Positions 24,955-33,387 of a DNA stretch of 36,505 nucleotides are shown here, piece by piece; the first letter of the stretch is position 1; each line of letters begins with the position of its first letter. The stretch lies in the NCBI GenBank assembly GCA_001464065.1, contig LNDN01000006.1, positions 1 through 36,505 of the forward strand, given 5' to 3'. The DNA is from Acidobacteria bacterium Ga0077522 (lineage in GTDB: Bacteria > Acidobacteriota > Vicinamibacteria > Vicinamibacterales > Vicinamibacteraceae). The position numbers and the translations under genes are program-made. The notes under the pieces were generated by a model, which saw nothing but the letters and a program-made list of their open reading frames with translations, was not told the origin of the DNA and searched no databases.

Positions 24955-25497
24955 TCAGAACGCAATCGCGACGCGCAGTCCGCCCCCCTGTGGGTGCCAG
25001 AGTGGCTGCAGCCGCACCTGCGGGCCTCGGTCGGCGGGCCGGAAGACGTCGTACTCGCGGGTGATCAGCGCATCGATGCCAACGCCGATACCGGCGCCCA
25101 CGCCCCCGTAGAAGGCGGCGGCGAGCCAGGCCCACTCCGGCTCGCCGTCCGTCCCGCCGCCGGCCAGCACCGCCACGCCGACGAGGCCGACGCCGACGCC
25201 AAGGCCGATGAGCGCGCCGTTGCCGAGTGAGTCCTGCCGGCGTTGCCGAATCGTGGCGACGTCGGTCTCCTGCCAGCGCCGGCCGGCGCCGGTGCCGAGT
25301 GCGAGCGTGTCGGCGCTGAGCAGCGTGATGCGTCCCTTCACCTCGCGGCCGGCGGTGTCGACCACCGTCACCGTCTGGCCCTCGCGCACCAGCAACCGCA
25401 GTTCGCTGAACGAGTGCGCTACGCCCTGTGCGGACAGCGACGACGCGCTACTGCAGAGCACCGCGGCCAGGACCGCCGCGCGCAAGTGGGTATGCAT
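24955..25497 (-). CDS. Exported glycine-rich protein, tandem family copy 5
   Basis: Protein of 180 residues, the first of the array in transcription order. It has a signal peptide (about 1-23, ending SLSAQG), SELRLLVREGQTVTVVDTAG, then GRITLLSADTLAL, W.ETDVATIRQRRQDSLGNG and the glycine-rich LIGLGVGVGLVGVAVLAGGG. The second stretch is GGVGAGIGVGIDALITREYD and the end is GGGLRVAIAF. GGAGG lies five bases before the ATG, exactly as in copies 1 to 3. The 749-base gap upstream with a perfect hairpin at 25549-25570 is its leader or promoter region. Function unknown. Confidence 0.85.
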   Translation of the reverse strand: MHTHLRAAVLAAVLCSSASSLSAQGVAHSFSELRLLVREGQTVTVVDTAGREVKGRITLLSADTLALGTGAGRRWQETDVATIRQRRQDSLGNGALIGLGVGVGLVGVAVLAGGGTDGEPEWAWLAAAFYGGVGAGIGVGIDALITREYDVFRPADRGPQVRLQPLWHPQGGGLRVAIAF

Positions 25498-26246
25498 GGG
25501 AACCTCCCGTCAGCCGGAGTACAGCAAGGCTCGTACCTTCGCTCACCTGCGGGATTGCATGGGATCCCGCGCAATCTCGTAAGCATGTGGTGGCAAATCC
25601 GGGTGGCGAGGGAAGGATCCCGCAGGGTGCCCGTGCCCGGCACCCGTAGATCAATATGCGGTGATTGTGATGCGCAGGCCTCTTGCGGGCGCTGCCTGCC
25701 TGGGCGTATCGTGCCATCAGAGTTCGGGCGCTCCTTTCGATGAGGGCGCCAGACAGGGTCGACCGACATGACCGAGGGTGCTCCGCCGTTCGATTCATGG
25801 CACGACAGGCGCCGTCGTTGACACCAGTCGTGCCGAGGACCGACACCGCCAGGAAGGACACGTAGCCACCGCCACATGGGCCCAGCGCCCATCCGGCTTC
25901 TGCCGATTGCGGAACGAGACACGTGCCCATCCGACGGCCCTGCAGGGCGACGAGGGACTGTGAGGTGCTGATGACGCAGAACACGCCACCGGAAGTGACC
26001 CACGGGACACGCTGACGCGGACGCCGCGACACCGAGGCCCTGACGCCTCACCGGCACCTGCCGAACGCCCATGACCTCCGCGGCAGCGCGACCCCGGACG
26101 GACCGAAACCTTCTCACACACGGCCCGACGCCCTCGACAGGCGCCGGGCCGTTCTCGTGTGGGCCGCGCCGACGCACCCGGATCGGAGCACGGCGTGAGG
26201 CCGCCCCGGCAGGCCGCGTTAGGCGTTCTGCGGCAGCGATGGCAGA
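25498..26246. other. 749-base intergenic region, no supported gene, several hairpins
   Basis: Open frames here are short, lack family motifs and have untypical composition, so none is called. Structured spots are a perfect stem GCGGGAT/ATCCCGC around TGCATGGG (25549-25570), a perfect GGGTGCC/GGCACCC stem (25625-25645), and the strong stem CGGCCCGACGCC/GGCGCCGGGCCG around CTCGACA with one internal mismatch (26121-26151). AAGG/CCTT pairing adds a small stem near 25526-25539. It may hold the promoter and leader of copy 5, the promoter of the DUF1080 gene and possibly a non-coding RNA; no tRNA or known riboswitch consensus was recognised. Confidence 0.5.
26121..26151. terminator. Strong GC hairpin, possible terminator or RNA structure
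   Basis: CGGCCCGACGCC (26121-26132), loop CTCGACA, GGCGCCGGGCCG (26140-26151). Eleven of twelve positions pair. On the plus strand it is followed by TTCTCGTG, not a run of T, so it is a weak intrinsic terminator at best. It stands about 95 bases before the DUF1080 start and no upstream plus-strand gene is evident, so it may instead belong to a leader or small RNA. Confidence 0.35.
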
Positions 26247-27101
26247 ATGCGCGCCAACGTGACTCTGTCATCAGCTCTCTCGTGTGGTCTGATCGCCCTC
26301 CTCGCACTCGTCGCGGCTCCGCACGCCGGCGCGCAGCCGCAGGCCGACGTCATCCATCTGTTCAACGGCAAGGATCTGTCCACCTTCTACACGTGGCTCG
26401 TCGACGACCGACGCAACGATCCCGATCGGGTGTTCACCGTCGTGGACCACGTGGACGGGGCCCCCGCCATCCGCATCAGCGGCCAGAAGTACGGCGGCAT
26501 CACGACGCCAGACGAGTACGAGACCTACCGCCTCGTGGTGGAGTTCCGGTGGGGCACGGTGACGTGGAAGCCGCGGGCCCAGCGCGCGCGCGACAGCGGT
26601 GTGCTGATCCACTGCCAGGGCCCCGATGGCAACACCGGGCGCACCTTCAACGGGCCGTGGATGCGCTCGATCGAGGCGCAGATCATCGAGGGCGGCATCG
26701 GCGACTTCCTGATGGTGGGCGGTACCGGCACCGATGGCTCGCGACTCTGGCCGGAGATGACGGCGACGGCGTCGCAGGACCGTGACGCCGAGTGGGTCTA
26801 CGACCCGGCGGGCACGCCGCGCACCTTCCGCAACGGCGATCGCATCAACTGGTCGGGACGCGACCCCGACTGGACCGACCGTCTCGGCTATCGCGGCGCG
26901 AAGGAGGTCGAGAAGCCGGCCGGCGAGTGGAACACCCTCGAGGTCATCGTCGAACGTGACCGGATCACGAACGTGCTCAACGGCGTGGTCGTCAACGTCG
27001 GCACCAACCCGACCTACACGCGCGGCAAGATCATGATCCAGTCGGAAGGCGCGGAGATGTTCGTGCGCCGCGTCGACATCTATCCCGGTGCCGCTCGCTG
27101 A
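26247..27101 (+). CDS. DUF1080 (3-keto-disaccharide hydrolase-like) secreted protein
   Basis: Protein of 284 residues with a signal peptide (about 1-29, ending PHAGAQP) and one DUF1080 domain (PF06439), a concanavalin-like beta-jellyroll. HLFNGKDLSTFYTWL (about 36-50) is the typical start, with YRLVVEFRWG (about 94-103), DSGVLIHCQGPDG (about 116-128), SIEAQIIEGGIGDF (about 139-152), GEWNTLEVIVERDRI (about 227-241) and GKIMIQSEGAEMFVRRVDI near the end. Some members hydrolyse 3-keto-glycosides; many are only inferred. ATG 26247 gives a good signal peptide. It is convergent with the TonB receptor gene, with 22 bases between the stops, and could act on sugars taken up by that receptor, which is inference. 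Confidence 0.88.
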   Translation: MRANVTLSSALSCGLIALLALVAAPHAGAQPQADVIHLFNGKDLSTFYTWLVDDRRNDPDRVFTVVDHVDGAPAIRISGQKYGGITTPDEYETYRLVVEFRWGTVTWKPRAQRARDSGVLIHCQGPDGNTGRTFNGPWMRSIEAQIIEGGIGDFLMVGGTGTDGSRLWPEMTATASQDRDAEWVYDPAGTPRTFRNGDRINWSGRDPDWTDRLGYRGAKEVEKPAGEWNTLEVIVERDRITNVLNGVVVNVGTNPTYTRGKIMIQSEGAEMFVRRVDIYPGAAR

Positions 27102-27123
27102 GCAGCCGTGACGTCGACGGCTG

Positions 27124-29276
27124 TCAGCGCAGCCGGCCGCGCAAGGTGACGCCGACCTGTGCCGACACGCCCGGCATCGGATAGCCGGGCCGGTAGGCGT
27201 ACGTCTCGTCGAAGAGGTTCTCCACGGCCACGAACAGATCGACAGCCCCCTGGCTGCGAGGGACCGTCCATGACGGACGGACGTTGACCACCGTGAAGCC
27301 GGCAACCCGTTCGGTGTTCGACGCGATCGGGCTCCGGGCGCGCGCCAGCACCGCCATCGACGACTGATGTTGCGCGTCGAGCGCAACACGGACTGGCCCG
27401 ATCGCGCCGGTGAGCCCGGCGACGATCGACTGTGACGGCGCATACGGCAGTGCCACGGACGTGTCCAGCCACGTCAGGCCGAGAAAGGCCTGCCATCGAC
27501 TGGCGAGGCGCTGCTGCAGCGAGGCCTCGACGCCGCGCACGACGTGCGCCCCGATGTTCGTGAACGTCGGGCGCGCCACGGCGGGCGGAAAGCCGAAGAC
27601 GTAGCGACGATCGTTGCGATCGCGGAACACGGCGACGTCGAGCGACGTGGCCGCCACCGGCGCCCACGCCAGGCCGACCTCGACGTGCTGCTGCACTTCC
27701 GGCCGCAGTTGCCGCCAGGTCTCGCCGAGCGGCGGGATCAACGACGACAGCGCGGCGACCTCCTGGCCAGGGTAGCTGACGCCCCGGGCGTAGCGGACAC
27801 GGACGGCCGCGGCCCGGGGCATGCGGACCACGACCCCGGCGTGCGGGGCCGACGTCGACGCGAACACGGAGTGCTCGTACACGCGCAGCCCCACGGAGGG
27901 CTGCAGACTCCAGCCCCTCGCCACGTCGACGACCTGCGTGAGGGCGAGGTGCGGCGAGGTCAGCGTCAGGCGCTCGGCCGTGAAGCGCGTGCGCGGGGCC
28001 GGTTGCACACGGTCGAACTGCACGTCGCCGTCGATCGTGTCCAGGTCGAGGCCGCCAGCGAGGACGGCCCCGGTCCACGGTCGCACCTGCTCGCGCCAGC
28101 GCACACCGGCGAGGGCGAAGCGGGTCAGCGTGTCGCCATCGGGCGCCGGTTGTCCGCGCCAGTCCCCTTCTCCGCGATTGGTGTAGACCTGCAGCGTGCC
28201 GGCGGCCCGGTCATGCGCGTGCGCCACCGTCGCGGTGCCGAGCGTGCCCTGCGTGCCGAACTGGCCGGTCCGCGTGGCGGGCTGCCCGATCAGCCCCGGG
28301 TCGCGCGCGATGTTGTCGGCGTGGAGGACCGCGGCGGCCATCGACCATCCGCGCCCAAGGCGGTAGCCGACACGCCCCGACACACTCGCCAGCCGCCCAT
28401 CGGCGTCGTCACGATGCCCACGGCCACGTCCCACCGGCCCAGACGCCCGCTCGCCTCGGCCTGCTGCAGCAGTGTGGCGAAGGCCCCGGCACTGACGCGG
28501 AGACTGCCATCGAGCACGTCGAGTCCGGCGCGGCGCAGGCTCAGGTCGATGGCCGAGAACGCATTGCCGAAGCGCTGGGGCTGCGGGCCCTTGTGCACGT
28601 CGACGCTGGAGAGCGCACTGACGGGCAGCAGGTCCAGGAGCGGGTGGCCCCAGATGCCCATGTAGAAGGGCACGCCCTCGATGTAGGTCTTGATCTCGCT
28701 GCCCGGTCGACTCGAACCGGCCCCACGGACGAACACGGCGCCCCCCGACTCACCACCGAAGGCACCGACGGGATTGACGCGCGAGATGGTCACGCCGGGC
28801 GTGCGTCGCAACGCGGACGCGAGATCGACGGCGTTGAGTTGCTCGATCTGCGACGCCGACACCGACGTGCTGAGCGCCCCGAATCCGTCCACGGCGGTGC
28901 TCTCCACGAGCGGGGAGACGACGGTGACGCGTTCGGACACCGGCAGCGGGGACAGGACCACGCGCAGAGGAGCGGCCGGATCGGCGTCCATCGAGACCTG
29001 TGCCACCGCGAACCCGGGCCGCCGCACCACCACGACCATCGGTGACGGTGCCGACGGCACGACGCCGAGCGAGAACCGGCCATCCCTGTCGGTCAGCGTG
29101 ACGCCGACGGGCGGAGCCCCGGCAGGTCCCACCGAGACACGCGCCTCGGCCACCGGAAGGTTGGCTTGATCGACGACGATGCCCGACACCGACCGGACCT
29201 GCGCCTGCACCGGATGCGACCAGCTCGCTACCACACACCACAGGACCCACACGCCCACCCACACGCTCTTGCTCAT
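27124..29276 (-). pseudogene. TonB-dependent receptor, single-base frame break
   Basis: Outer-membrane receptor split over two frames. The first part (29276 down to about 28400) has a signal peptide (ending HPVQAQV), a carboxypeptidase-regulatory-like domain (SVSGIVVDQANLPVAEARVS) and a plug domain with LASALRRTPGV, VFVRGAG and IEGVPFYMG. The second part (from about 28410 to 27124) is in the adjacent frame and encodes the beta-barrel, with YARGVSYPG, LRPEVQQHVEVGLAW and the late VENLFDETY motif typical of TonB receptors. The junction is around GTGACGACGCCGATGGG (about 28391-28407), consistent with one lost base. Joined, the protein would be about 717 residues, normal for the family. The frame break may be mutation or assembly error. 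Substrate is unknown. Confidence 0.85.
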
Positions 29277-29359
29277 CCGTCGATTCGCTGTCCGATGCTC
29301 GAGTCAATCGCGCACATCGACCGTGCGCGCCGCCGAGCGACAGATGATTCTACGTGTCC

Positions 29360-29430
29360 TTCACCCTTCACCCTTCACCCTTCACCCTTCGCCCTTCGCC
29401 CTTCGCCCTTCAGCATTCAGCATTCCAGCA
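29360..29430. repeat. Ten-unit period-7 tandem repeat with three unit types
   Basis: Plus-strand units are four TTCACCC (29360-29387), three TTCGCCC (29388-29408), two TTCAGCA (29409-29422) and one eight-base TTCCAGCA (29423-29430). On the minus strand this is GGGTGAA and GGGCGAA repeats, a G3N4 series able to form a G-quadruplex. Units are grouped by type, as if blocks expanded after point changes. It lies in the gap between the TonB receptor start and the MFS gene stop. Spurious translations are peptides of the HPSPFTL type. Confidence 0.9.
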
Positions 29431-29458
29431 TCTCGGCATGACGACCTGTCCCGTTCAG

Positions 29459-30631
29459 TCAGTGCCCCCTCTCCCCCAGATGCAGTCGTCGCCGGACGAG
29501 CAGGAAGTACGGCAGGGCCATCGCCGAGCAAGCCGCGGCCACCGTGAAGGCCGGTCGGAAGCCGTGACTCCTGACCAGCCAGCCGGTCGAGGCCGAGCCC
29601 ACGCCGATGCCCGTGTCGAAGGCGGCCAGGATGGCGCCGAACGCCGCGCCACGGCGGGCCATCGGGATGGAGCCCATCACCAGGGCCGCGAATGACGGCC
29701 AGACGAGCCCGAAGCCGGCGCCGAAGACGAGGCCGGCGATGACGAAGTCGAGACGTCCTCGCGCCAGCGCGAGCCACGCCAGCCCACAGAACGGAAACAG
29801 CAGGCTCACCATCAGTACGCGCCCCGCGCCCCAGGCGTCGAGACGTCGCCCCACCAGCAGACGGCCGGCGATCACCGAGAAAGCCATCGACGACAGGAAG
29901 GTGCTGCGGGGCACGATGCCGATGGCATCGGCGAAGAGGGCCGAGAACGACGTCAGGCCGCCGTACCCGAACGAGATCAGCGACAGACAGACCGCCAGCA
30001 GGATGACGCGCCACTCGATGCCGAAGCGGCGCAGCGGCATCGTCTCGATGGGCGCGCCGGCGGCGGCGGCGGCCTCCCGCTCGTCGGGCAGCATCCAGCC
30101 GACGCAGGTCATCAGCAGATTGAGCAGCGCCAGTTCGAGGCACAACACGCCCCAGCCGAAGCGATATACCCAGAATCCCAGCGACGGGGCGATACCGATG
30201 GCGAGAATGGACGCCATGCCCCAGTAGCCGAGCCCTTCCGCACGCCGGGCCGGCGGGATCGTCGAGGTGGCGTAGGCACTCGACGCGGCCATGAGGGCCG
30301 ACCACACCACGCCGTGCGCGACGACGATCGTCAGCAGCAGACGGTTGTCCCGGACGGCGGCATAGCTTGCCGTGATCAGCGTGAGGAGCGCACCCGCACC
30401 GATGAGGGCGCGTCGGTGCCCGAGACGGTCGCAGAGCGGGCCGGTGAAGGGCGCGGCGACCGCACACGAGATGGTGAGCAGGCCGAGGAACCAGCCGGCC
30501 GAGGCCGGCGTGCCCCCGAGCGCGAGCATCCGGTAGGGCGCCACCGGCAGCAGTTGGAAGACCGAGATGAAGACCAGGAAGCTGAAGACGAACATGGTCA
30601 GGAATCTCGGCGTCACGAGCGGCGGCGTCAT
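29459..30631 (-). CDS. Major facilitator superfamily transporter
   Basis: Twelve-helix secondary transporter of 390 residues. A D..GRRxAL-type A motif appears as GPLCDRLGHRRALIGAG (about 65-81) between helices 2 and 3, and its equivalent in the second half as GRLLVGRRLDAWGAGRVL. A central cytoplasmic loop (about 183-205) contains DEREAAAAAGAPIE. The subtype is drug or sugar-efflux-like; the substrate is unknown. ATG 30631 places the first helix at once (PRFLTMFVFSFLVFISVFQL). It starts 20 bases after the stop of the oxidoreductase gene, so both are one transcript, which could link detoxification of a reactive carbonyl or quinone to export. Confidence 0.88.
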   Translation of the reverse strand: MTPPLVTPRFLTMFVFSFLVFISVFQLLPVAPYRMLALGGTPASAGWFLGLLTISCAVAAPFTGPLCDRLGHRRALIGAGALLTLITASYAAVRDNRLLLTIVVAHGVVWSALMAASSAYATSTIPPARRAEGLGYWGMASILAIGIAPSLGFWVYRFGWGVLCLELALLNLLMTCVGWMLPDEREAAAAAGAPIETMPLRRFGIEWRVILLAVCLSLISFGYGGLTSFSALFADAIGIVPRSTFLSSMAFSVIAGRLLVGRRLDAWGAGRVLMVSLLFPFCGLAWLALARGRLDFVIAGLVFGAGFGLVWPSFAALVMGSIPMARRGAAFGAILAAFDTGIGVGSASTGWLVRSHGFRPAFTVAAACSAMALPYFLLVRRRLHLGERGH

Positions 30632-30651
30632 GTGCCACCAGTATCGCCGGC

Positions 30652-31803
30652 CTACGGCATGACGACCACCACCTTGCCGCGCGCGCGCCCCGCCTCGAGG
30701 TACCGGATGGCGTCGACGGCCTGCGCCAGTGGCACCGTGCGATCGATCTGCGACCGCAGCGTACCCGCGGCCAGCGCCTGCTGCAGGGACGCGAGGTCGG
30801 CCGGCGTCGCGTCCGCCACGAACGTCGTCATCGACGAGGCCCCGACCAGCGAGCGCAGGGCCATCGCCGCCACGCGCGGCAGCGGGCCGAGCCAGCGCTG
30901 CGTGTGCGGGCTCCCTCCGCCGATGCCGATGTAGCGTCCCTGCGGCGTGAGCAGGCTGCGCATCGCACCGAGGGCGTGATTGCCGACCGTATCGAAGATC
31001 ACGTCGTAGCGATCGGGCAGACGCGTGACGTCGGTGGTGGTGTAGTCGATCACGCGGTCGGCGCCAAGGGCGCGGACCATGGCGAGATTGCGCGTGCTGC
31101 ACACGCCGGTCACCTCGGCGCCCAGCACCTTGCCGAGCTGCACCGCGTAGGTGCCGACCCCACCCGAGGCCCCGTTGATGAGGACCCTCTGCCCGGGGCG
31201 CACCTGACCGTGATCCCGGAGCCCCTGCCATGCCGTGATGGCCGCCAGTGGCGCGGCGGCTGCCGCCTCGAACGACACCGACGCGGGCTTGGGCTGCAGG
31301 AGGCCGTCGGCGGGCACGACCACGAACTCGGCCAGCGCGCCCCGGCGCAGGCCGAACACCGCGTCGCCGACGGCGACGCGGGTCACACCGCTCCCTGTCG
31401 CGGCGACCACGCCCGCGAAGTCGACGCCGACGCGGATGTCGGCGGGTTTCCGCAGTCCGCTCGCCAGTCGCATCACCCGCGGCACGCCGCGCATGTAGTG
31501 CCAGTCGAGGGGATTGACCGACGCGGCCCGCACCTGCACCAGGACCTCCCCGGCCCCAGGACTCGGCCGCGGGACGCGTGCGATGCGCAGCACCTCGGGG
31601 CCCCCATAGTCGCAGTGGACCACGGCCATCATCGGCGTCGGGCCCGCGACGAACGGCCCCTGGTCACAGAGATTGCCGGAGCGCACGTAGGCGACGACGA
31701 ACGCGGCCCCGAGCAGTACCACGCTCGCCACCAGGCCCCGGCGAAGCCACTGGCCACGCCGTCGACGTCCCGAGGCCACGCGGCGGGTCTGCCTGATGTC
31801 CAT
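30652..31803 (-). CDS. Membrane-anchored zinc-independent alcohol dehydrogenase/quinone reductase-like protein (MDR)
   Basis: Medium-chain dehydrogenase/reductase of 383 residues. The catalytic part starts near residue 58 and has the typical VQVRAASVNPLDWHYMRG (about 90-107), DFAGVVAATGSGV (about 127-139), the GASGGVGTYAVQLGK nucleotide motif (about 210-224) and ALGADRVIDYTT (about 245-256), ending GRARGKVVVVMP. No structural or catalytic zinc cysteines are seen, as in quinone-oxidoreductase-type members. Unusually, a basic N-terminus followed by a hydrophobic segment (about 23-41, LVASVVLLGAAFVVAYV) suggests a membrane anchor. Substrate unknown. ATG 31803 is chosen because it includes this segment; a start at ATG near residue 58-59 would give the usual cytosolic form. 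Confidence 0.85.
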   Translation of the reverse strand: MDIRQTRRVASGRRRRGQWLRRGLVASVVLLGAAFVVAYVRSGNLCDQGPFVAGPTPMMAVVHCDYGGPEVLRIARVPRPSPGAGEVLVQVRAASVNPLDWHYMRGVPRVMRLASGLRKPADIRVGVDFAGVVAATGSGVTRVAVGDAVFGLRRGALAEFVVVPADGLLQPKPASVSFEAAAAAPLAAITAWQGLRDHGQVRPGQRVLINGASGGVGTYAVQLGKVLGAEVTGVCSTRNLAMVRALGADRVIDYTTTDVTRLPDRYDVIFDTVGNHALGAMRSLLTPQGRYIGIGGGSPHTQRWLGPLPRVAAMALRSLVGASSMTTFVADATPADLASLQQALAAGTLRSQIDRTVPLAQAVDAIRYLEAGRARGKVVVVMP

Positions 31804-31976
31804 GTGAGCCGGAAGACGAGACTGCTGGCCCGCCAGTTCCACGGCCCCCCTCGCCCTCGCGGGTCCGCGCCACGGGCGTGCGCGCCAGACTGCCGGATTT
31901 CCGGCGTGAGTATCAGAATCGTCTGACAGACTCCGGAACGTCGGCGGTGCTAACGTGCGACGCTGAGAGGTCCACC

Positions 31977-32201
31977 ATGACCAGTCGCACAGCCGTCGAA
32001 GGCGTGCTCGCGCGCGTCCGGCCATTTCTCGTCGCCGACGGCGGCGACATCCAGTTGGTGGCCGTGGACGGCGACGAGGTCCGCGTGCGGCTGCTCGGGG
32101 CCTGCGCCGACTGTCCGACCTCCCACATGACCCTGCACGTCGGTCTCGAGTCCGCGCTGCGTCGGCTGAGCCCGGCCCTTCGCATCATCCAGGTGGCGTG
32201 A
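31977..32201 (+). CDS. Minimal Nfu-type iron-sulfur carrier domain protein
   Basis: Small protein of 74 residues consisting only of the NifU C-terminal (Nfu) domain, which assembles or carries [4Fe-4S] clusters for transfer to apo-proteins. The sequence has [17 protein letters not shown] (about 14-30) and the CxxC cluster ligands C43 and C46 in GACADCPTS, followed by [13 protein letters not shown]. The start is ATG 31977 with GAGAGG about five bases upstream. It has no scaffold N-domain or A-type partner. The next gene begins one base after its stop, so a sigma-54 activator is translated directly behind it, an unusual pairing. Possible clients in this window are LipA, the uracil glycosylase and CcoG; this is speculation. 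Confidence 0.88.
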   Translation: MTSRTAVEGVLARVRPFLVADGGDIQLVAVDGDEVRVRLLGACADCPTSHMTLHVGLESALRRLSPALRIIQVA

Positions 32202-32202
32202 C

Positions 32203-33318
32203 ATGTCCGCGCCCGACCGCGTGCCGTTCACCCTCGAGTCGATCGTGGTGGGACGCAATGCGCGGATGCGCGCCATCTTCCGCTATCTGTCACTGGTCGG
32301 CCCCGGGCAGGGCACGATGCTCGTCACCGGCGAGAGCGGTACCGGCAAGGAAGTCGTCGCCAACGCGCTGCACCTGCACAGTCCCCGCCGCGACAAGCCC
32401 TTCGTCGCCGTCTCGTGCGCCCAGTTCTCCGAAAGCCTGATCGAGTCCGAACTGTTCGGGCACGAGCGCGGCGCCTTCACGGGCGCCATGACCAGCCGCC
32501 CTGGGCGATTCGAGCGTGCCGACGGCGGCACGCTCTTTCTCGACGACATCGACGATGTGCCGCTGTCCATGCAGGTCAAGCTGCTGCGCGCCCTGCAGCA
32601 GCGCACCATCGAACGCCTCGGCGGCACCCGTCCGATTCCCGTCGACGTGCGTGTGGTGGCCGGCACGAAGCGTGACCTGCAGCACCTGAGCGCGGCGGGG
32701 CGCTTCCGCGAGGATCTCTACTACCGCCTCAACGTGCTGTCGGTGACCCTGCCGCCGCTGCGGGAGCGCCGCGAGGACATCCCGCTCTACGTCGCGCACT
32801 TCCTCGACCGCTTCTTCGCGCGGCGCGGCGTGCCGCCGGTGCCGCTGTCGGCCGGCGTCGTGCAGGCCCTGACGTCGTACGACTGGCCGGGGAACGTGCG
32901 CGAACTGGAGAACGCCTGCGAGCGCATGGCCGAGAGCTGCACGTGCGGCCAGGTGCGCATCGGCTGCCTGGGCGCCACCGTGCTGTTCAACGAGCGCGGT
33001 CTCGCGCTGGGACCGCGCACAGACGCGTTTGGCACCGCCCTGGCCCCGGTGTGGGACGACCTCGCGGGCGGCCCGCTCGACGCCCCGTCGGACGAGGGCG
33101 TCGCCGCCGCCGACAGCCCACCTGTGGCCCCGACCCCGGGCCACCTCGGCGGGCTGTCGCTCGACGAGTATCTCCGGCGCGTCGAGGCCGAGTGCATTGC
33201 GTCGGCCCTGTCGGCCAGCGGTGGCAACAAGTCACGCGCGGCTCGCCTGCTCGGCATCAAGCGATCCACCCTCGGCGATCGCATCGTCCGCTGCGGGCTC
33301 GAACGGGCGGACGTGTAA
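32203..33318 (+). CDS. Sigma-54-dependent activator, AAA+ and Fis domains only
   Basis: Enhancer-binding protein of 371 residues that opens sigma-54 promoter complexes by ATP hydrolysis. The AAA+ domain (about 11-235) has Walker A GESGTGKE (43-50), the sigma-54-contact loop GAFTGA (90-95), Walker B TLFLDD (110-115) and the sensor region [20 protein letters not shown] (about 175-194). A C-terminal Fis-type helix-turn-helix (about 340-366, with [21 protein letters not shown]) binds DNA. There is no receiver, GAF or PAS domain, so activity must be controlled by a partner protein or by expression, as for PspF or HrpR-type proteins. The upstream Nfu gene is translationally linked (one-base gap). 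Target promoters are not evident here. Confidence 0.92.
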   Translation: MSAPDRVPFTLESIVVGRNARMRAIFRYLSLVGPGQGTMLVTGESGTGKEVVANALHLHSPRRDKPFVAVSCAQFSESLIESELFGHERGAFTGAMTSRPGRFERADGGTLFLDDIDDVPLSMQVKLLRALQQRTIERLGGTRPIPVDVRVVAGTKRDLQHLSAAGRFREDLYYRLNVLSVTLPPLRERREDIPLYVAHFLDRFFARRGVPPVPLSAGVVQALTSYDWPGNVRELENACERMAESCTCGQVRIGCLGATVLFNERGLALGPRTDAFGTALAPVWDDLAGGPLDAPSDEGVAAADSPPVAPTPGHLGGLSLDEYLRRVEAECIASALSASGGNKSRAARLLGIKRSTLGDRIVRCGLERADV

Positions 33319-33387
33319 GACCACGTCAACGGGACCCACGGCGGCGTGGACGGGCCACCGCACACCTGGCCCGGAGTTCGGCGACGG

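Noticed and set aside
25778-25810. A tRNA T-loop-like GTTCGATTC
   Set aside because: The flanking bases do not form a T stem and no acceptor, D or anticodon arm fits around it.
25448-26032. A 194-codon minus-strand frame in the large gap
   Set aside because: It overlaps the start of copy 5, is Cys/Arg-rich without recognisable motifs and has no ribosome site.
29360-29430. Possible CRISPR array
   Set aside because: Units are seven bases and contiguous, with no spacers and no cas genes nearby.
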